From contig NZ_JABEQK010000007.1 in NCBI RefSeq assembly GCF_014174275.1, forward strand, positions 62,001 to 126,000: DNA of 64,000 nt. The letters run 5' to 3'. Shown here piece after piece: positions 60,850 through 64,000 of this stretch (positions are counted from its first letter, which is position 1; every line of letters begins with the position of its first letter). Below the pieces are notes generated by a model, which did no database searches, was not told the DNA's origin, and saw nothing but the letters and a program-made list of their open reading frames with translations. This DNA comes from Gluconacetobacter takamatsuzukensis (GTDB lineage: Bacteria > Pseudomonadota > Alphaproteobacteria > Acetobacterales > Acetobacteraceae). The translations under genes and the position numbers were made by a program.

Positions 60850-61326
60850 TCATCTGGCCTTCGACGGATCGTCCGCCGGGTTGACGTAGGTCATGCCGAA
60901 TGGCCCCACGCCCGAGATTTCCATGACGACCGGCCCATTCGCCGTCCGCAGGGCATGCGGCGTATCCTTCGGCAGATGGACAAATCCCCCGGCTCCCAGT
61001 TCGTTTTTCTGCGCATCGGCAAAACTGTCACCCACAAAATGGGTAAAATGCCCGGAAAGAACGGTCAGCGTCTCGTCCATATTATGGGTATGCGGCGCAA
61101 TCTGCGCATGCGCCGGCATCCTCACCCGGATGACGAACGGGCCCGGACGGTCCACCTTCCCATAGACATAGGCAATCTCGACACCTTTGGGAAAATCCGC
61201 CGGCGCCGCCACCCAATGGATCTCCGCCGGCGTATAAATGACCGCCGCATCGTCGGCCCGCGCAGCCGGGGCCACGCCGGCCAGGCCGGCCGCAATCGAC
61301 AGGGCAAGCAGGGTACGTCTCGACAT
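60850..61326 (-). CDS. Secreted cupin-domain protein
   Basis: 158-residue exported protein: signal peptide MSRRTLLALSIAAGLAGVAP then a single cupin barrel. Metal-binding cupin motif 1 is seen as HTHNMDETLTVLSGHF (two His and a Glu), motif 2 as GGFVHLPKDTPHALRT. Such periplasmic cupins act as oxygenases, isomerases or binding proteins. The start at 61326 is supported by AAGGA 8 bp upstream. It lies 70 bp downstream of the aldo/keto reductase on the same strand. Confidence 0.83.
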   Translation of the reverse strand: MSRRTLLALSIAAGLAGVAPAARADDAAVIYTPAEIHWVAAPADFPKGVEIAYVYGKVDRPGPFVIRVRMPAHAQIAPHTHNMDETLTVLSGHFTHFVGDSFADAQKNELGAGGFVHLPKDTPHALRTANGPVVMEISGVGPFGMTYVNPADDPSKAR

Positions 61327-61396
61327 TTCGTGCGTCCTTCGGTTCAGAAGCCCATGAAAAAACCCTGCCCACCCGGCCGATTGCGGCAATCGCCCC

Positions 61397-62245
61397 TCAA
61401 AACGCCGCCGGGTCCGGCCCGATCCGCCCGTCCGGCCGGTCCAGCCCGGCGATCCGCCGCATATCCTCCGCCTCCAGCGCAAAATCGAACACCGCGATAT
61501 TCTCGTCGATCCGCTTCGGCGTGGCCGACTTGGGAATGACGATCAACCCGCTGTCGAGGTGCCAGCGGATAATCACCTGCGCCGGCGTCTTGCCATGCTT
61601 CCGGGCAATCTCCCCGATCGCCGGATCGGCCAGCACCTGTCCCTGGCCCAGCGGGCTCCACGATTCCGTCCTGATCCCGTGCTTTTCGTTATAGGCACGC
61701 AGCGCATGCTGCTGAAAATACGGGTGCAGCTCGATCTGGTTCACAGCCGGCACCACCCCGGTCTCCCCGATGATGCGATCCAGATCCTCGGCGCGGAAAT
61801 TCGAAACCCCGATCGATTTGACCCGCCCATCCTGACGCAGGGCCACCATCGCCTTCCAGGTCTCGACAAACCGCCCCATCGCCGGCTTCGGCCAGTGGAT
61901 CAGGTACAGATCGAGCGTCTCGCGGCGCAGCTTGCGCAGGCTGGCATCGCACGCCCGCAGCGTCGCGTCATATCCCTGGTCGTCGTTCCACAGCTTGGTC
62001 GTGACATGGATATCGGGCCGATCCGACAGGCCGTCCCCCACACCCTCCTCGTTTCCATAGATCGCAGCAGTATCCACGGCCAGATACCCCGCCGCGACCG
62101 CATGGCGCACGATGTCCGCCGTCTCCCCGGCCGGCGTCCGCCACACGCCCAGACCCAGTTGCGGCATGATGGTACCGTCATCCAGCCGAATACGCGGCTG
62201 GAGAACCTCCCCAGGCCGGGACGCAGGCGCATCGGTGCCGCTCAT
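61397..62245 (-). CDS. Aldo/keto reductase
   Basis: 282-residue NADPH-dependent (beta/alpha)8 aldo/keto reductase of the DkgA (2,5-diketo-D-gluconate reductase) type. LGLGVWRTPAGETADIVRHA, the catalytic Asp-Tyr region VDTAAIYGNEEGVG, LDLYLIHWPKPAMGRF, the VVPAVNQIELHPYF block and the NADPH site VIPKSATPKRIDEN. The DkgA link is attractive beside a glucose-oxidising host, but substrate is not proven. ATG at 62245. Forms a likely operon with the cupin gene. Confidence 0.92.
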   Translation of the reverse strand: MSGTDAPASRPGEVLQPRIRLDDGTIMPQLGLGVWRTPAGETADIVRHAVAAGYLAVDTAAIYGNEEGVGDGLSDRPDIHVTTKLWNDDQGYDATLRACDASLRKLRRETLDLYLIHWPKPAMGRFVETWKAMVALRQDGRVKSIGVSNFRAEDLDRIIGETGVVPAVNQIELHPYFQQHALRAYNEKHGIRTESWSPLGQGQVLADPAIGEIARKHGKTPAQVIIRWHLDSGLIVIPKSATPKRIDENIAVFDFALEAEDMRRIAGLDRPDGRIGPDPAAF

Positions 62246-62593
62246 CTTCCCTCTCTCTTCATGCCGAACCCACAAGGAAAACAATATCCTTCCTTGGCAA
62301 GGCAGAAAATATCGCAAAACAGCCAGAAGGGCCCGGTCGCCGCCTCACGGCGCTCCCGCAGGCCCACCGCCGACTCAACGCCGCCCGGGGAACCGGGTTC
62401 CACCACCCCCCAAACCCGCCGGAACGCCCCGCCTGCGTTGCCACATTTCACGGCGAAAGCAGCATTTTTCCGTTTTCAACCCACCCGTCCGCGCCGCCTC
62501 AAGAGATCGTGTGCAAAAAAATCCATCCCCCCCTTGCCCGGCGGCCGATCGTGCCGACCTAACCCATCGTGGTCCAAGCAACAGGAGGCCATC
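62246..62593. other. Divergent intergenic region, aldo/keto reductase / PRC-barrel gene
   Basis: 348 bp without a gene; frames through it overlap in several directions and lack family sequence. It must hold promoters for both divergent genes. I found no clear EcfG-type GGAAC-N16-GTT promoter or palindrome. Confidence 0.45.
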
Positions 62594-62971
62594 ATGGCGG
62601 ACACCACAATCGAGAGACTCGACGAGACGCACGAACTCATCGCCTCCGACAAGGTCGAAGGCACGGCGGTCTATTCCCCGGCCGATGAAAAGCTGGGAAC
62701 GATCAGCCATTTCATGGTCGATAAACAGACCGGCCACGTCGCCTATGCGGTCATGAGCTTCGGCGGCTTTCTCGGCATGGGCAACAGCTACCACCCGCTC
62801 CCGTGGCGGGCCCTGACCTACGACGTCAATCGTCAGGGCTATGTCGTCGACCTGACCCCGGACCAGCTGAAGGGGGCGCCCAGCTACACGTCGGACACCA
62901 TGCCGAACTGGAGCGACCAGCTCTACGGTCATCGGATCGACGAATATTACGAAGGGACCCTCGGGCGTTAA
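62594..62971 (+). CDS. PRC-barrel domain protein
   Basis: 125-residue cytoplasmic PRC-barrel protein: KVEGTAVYSPADEKLGTISH followed by FMVDKQTGHVAYAVMSFGGF and PLPWRALTYDVNRQGYVVDL. Small stand-alone versions are widespread stress or envelope proteins in alphaproteobacteria; exact role unknown. ATG 62594 has ACAGGAGG 6 bp upstream. Convergent with the mannosidase gene across a strong terminator. Confidence 0.9.
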   Translation: MADTTIERLDETHELIASDKVEGTAVYSPADEKLGTISHFMVDKQTGHVAYAVMSFGGFLGMGNSYHPLPWRALTYDVNRQGYVVDLTPDQLKGAPSYTSDTMPNWSDQLYGHRIDEYYEGTLGR

Positions 62972-62991
62972 AACCCTCCCGGGCCTCAGAC

Positions 62992-63028
62992 GCATCGCGG
63001 CGTGGCACCCCCTGCCACGCCGCGATGC
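62992..63028. terminator. Bidirectional terminator hairpin
   Basis: A perfect 16-bp stem, GCATCGCGGCGTGGCA (62992-63007) with TGCCACGCCGCGATGC (63013-63028), and 5-nt loop, between convergent PRC-barrel and GH92 genes; an A-run (63041-63047) serves as U-tract for the leftward transcript only weakly. Confidence 0.75.
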
Positions 63029-63093
63029 TGTTCCTGCGTCAAAAAAACCGCAGGACCAGACAGCACGCACGAACCGGCGCCCCACCGGGCCCA

Positions 63094-64000
63094 TCACCCG
63101 GAACGCCCCAGCAGCTCCAACTCGCCCACAATCGCCGGCCGCGCCCCCACGGGCCGCCAGCGATAGAAACGATGCGGGCGCGGCGCGGCGATCAGGAACG
63201 GCCGCGTCTGCCGCTTCCACGCGAAATGCTGCCCATCCCGCCGGTCGATCACCCCCCAGTTCACACCATCGTCCGACGCGGCCAGCTCCCATCCCTGCGC
63301 GGCTTCCCCCGCGTCGGCGCCCGACGTCACCGTATAGGCCAGCACGGTCGCGGCCGCCGGCAGCGTCACCTTCACTCCGTCGCTCGGCACCGGCGCACCG
63401 GTCATCGCATCATTGTCGAACAGCGCGGCCGGCCCCTCCGTCCGCACCTTCGCCCCGTCGATCAGGTCCCTGGCCGGCTCGGGCATGGCATCCCCACGGG
63501 TCAGCGAGGGCAGGGCGGCCTCCACCCCCGTCCCCCAGGCAGAGGGGCGGGCGCCCATCGTGAAATGCAGCGTCCCGCCGGCCGTAATCTCGTCATGGGT
63601 CAGCCACCACCGCGTCAGCGGCCTGCCGTTCAGCGTGACGGACTGGATAAACCGCATCCGGTCGCTCACCCCCGGCGCCTCGATGGCCAGGGTATGCCCA
63701 TTGTCGAATGCCAGCCGCATGGTCTCGAAACGCGGCGCCCCGATCGCATAGGTCGGCGTGCCGACCCGCAAAGGATAAAACCCGGCGGCACTGAAAATCC
63801 ACCAGGCCGACATCTCGCCATTATCCTCGTCGCCGGGATACCCCTGCCCGATGGCGCTCCCGCGATACAGCCGGTCCATTGCGTCGCGGATCTTGTCCTG
63901 CGCCTTCCACGGCTGCCCGGCGACATCGTACAGATAGAGGATATGATGGGCAGGCTGGTTGCTGTGGCTGTATTGCCCCATGCGCACATCGTGCATCTCG
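63094..64000 (-). CDS. GH92 alpha-1,2-mannosidase, C-terminal part (truncated at window edge)
   Basis: Last 300 residues of a glycoside hydrolase family 92 enzyme, calcium-dependent exo-mannosidase. GQYSHSNQPAHHILYLYDVA, IGQGYPGDEDNGEMSAWWIF and the AAGFYPLRVGTPTYAIGAP blocks are the GH92 C-terminal catalytic region, with the catalytic acid pair in DEDNGE. After residue about 165 follows a discoidin (F5/8C)-like tail (AQGWELAASDDGVNWG). The 5' part, including any signal peptide, lies beyond 64000. Confidence 0.93.
   Translation of the reverse strand, partial: EMHDVRMGQYSHSNQPAHHILYLYDVAGQPWKAQDKIRDAMDRLYRGSAIGQGYPGDEDNGEMSAWWIFSAAGFYPLRVGTPTYAIGAPRFETMRLAFDNGHTLAIEAPGVSDRMRFIQSVTLNGRPLTRWWLTHDEITAGGTLHFTMGARPSAWGTGVEAALPSLTRGDAMPEPARDLIDGAKVRTEGPAALFDNDAMTGAPVPSDGVKVTLPAAATVLAYTVTSGADAGEAAQGWELAASDDGVNWGVIDRRDGQHFAWKRQTRPFLIAAPRPHRFYRWRPVGARPAIVGELELLGRSG

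Overview
The window is GC-rich (roughly two-thirds G+C by eye), gene-dense bacterial chromosome. It contains a membrane-bound PQQ glucose dehydrogenase, a glnB-glnA pair, rplM-rpsI, three TonB-dependent receptors and abundant periplasm-linked oxidative and transport functions. This fits an alphaproteobacterium of the acetic acid group (Acetobacteraceae, Gluconacetobacter/Komagataeibacter-like). The taxonomic placement is inference from gene content and repeat style, not from a marker search. No phage, transposase, rRNA operon or CRISPR array was seen.

Layout. 1-5.2 kb: the end of a polar amino-acid ABC importer operon, a long structured leader, a TonB-dependent receptor and a flavin reductase. 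5.2-13.2 kb: housekeeping and repair genes (YciA-like thioesterase, AMP nucleosidase, a TonB protein, AlkA glycosylase, alpha/beta hydrolase, quinone oxidoreductase, divergent ClC channel). 13.2-20.7 kb: glutamine synthetase with its PII regulator, an aminotransferase, tRNA-His with a short HTH gene beside it, an NAD-binding protein with an anchored protein, then rplM-rpsI with a clear promoter and terminator. 20.8-29.2 kb: two MFS exporters, an HxlR regulator divergent from an NTF2-like gene and an azoreductase remnant, a GST, ada with a 2OG-Fe(II) oxygenase, and an FAD monooxygenase.

29.3-37.5 kb is the most distinctive block. pxpB-pxpC-pxpA, followed by DMT and MFS transporters, runs leftward. 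An SDR, a biotin carrier (accB), a biotin carboxylase (accC) and a second carrier-like protein that has lost its biotinyl lysine run rightward from the same 342-bp control region, which carries a 20-bp direct repeat. I read this as one ATP/biotin-dependent carboxylation-hydrolysis system for a lactam or related small molecule. 37.6-41.5 kb: aspartate-type aminotransferase and aspartase diverge around a perfect ATAC-N7-GTAT palindrome, with a LysR gene just beyond. 41.8-48.3 kb: a second TonB receptor paralogous to the first, and a hydrolase/DoxX/old-yellow-enzyme group with a divergent LysR regulator. 48.4-51.7 kb: a siderophore-type TonB receptor with an AraC regulator. 51.9-60.2 kb: Na+/H+ antiporter, glucose dehydrogenase plus an outer-membrane barrel protein, a tandem repeat array, a GAF-Fis regulator without an AAA+ domain, and a PepSY membrane protein behind a good Fur box. 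60.4-64 kb: two tiny membrane proteins, a cupin with an aldo/keto reductase, a PRC-barrel protein and a truncated GH92 mannosidase.

Repeats are a theme. An element of about 105-125 bp with AT-rich hairpins occurs three times, each time exactly between convergent genes. A second family (a 162-bp tandem array plus scattered fragments) occurs elsewhere. Starts were chosen from Shine-Dalgarno spacing and family N-termini and may be off by a few codons where stated.
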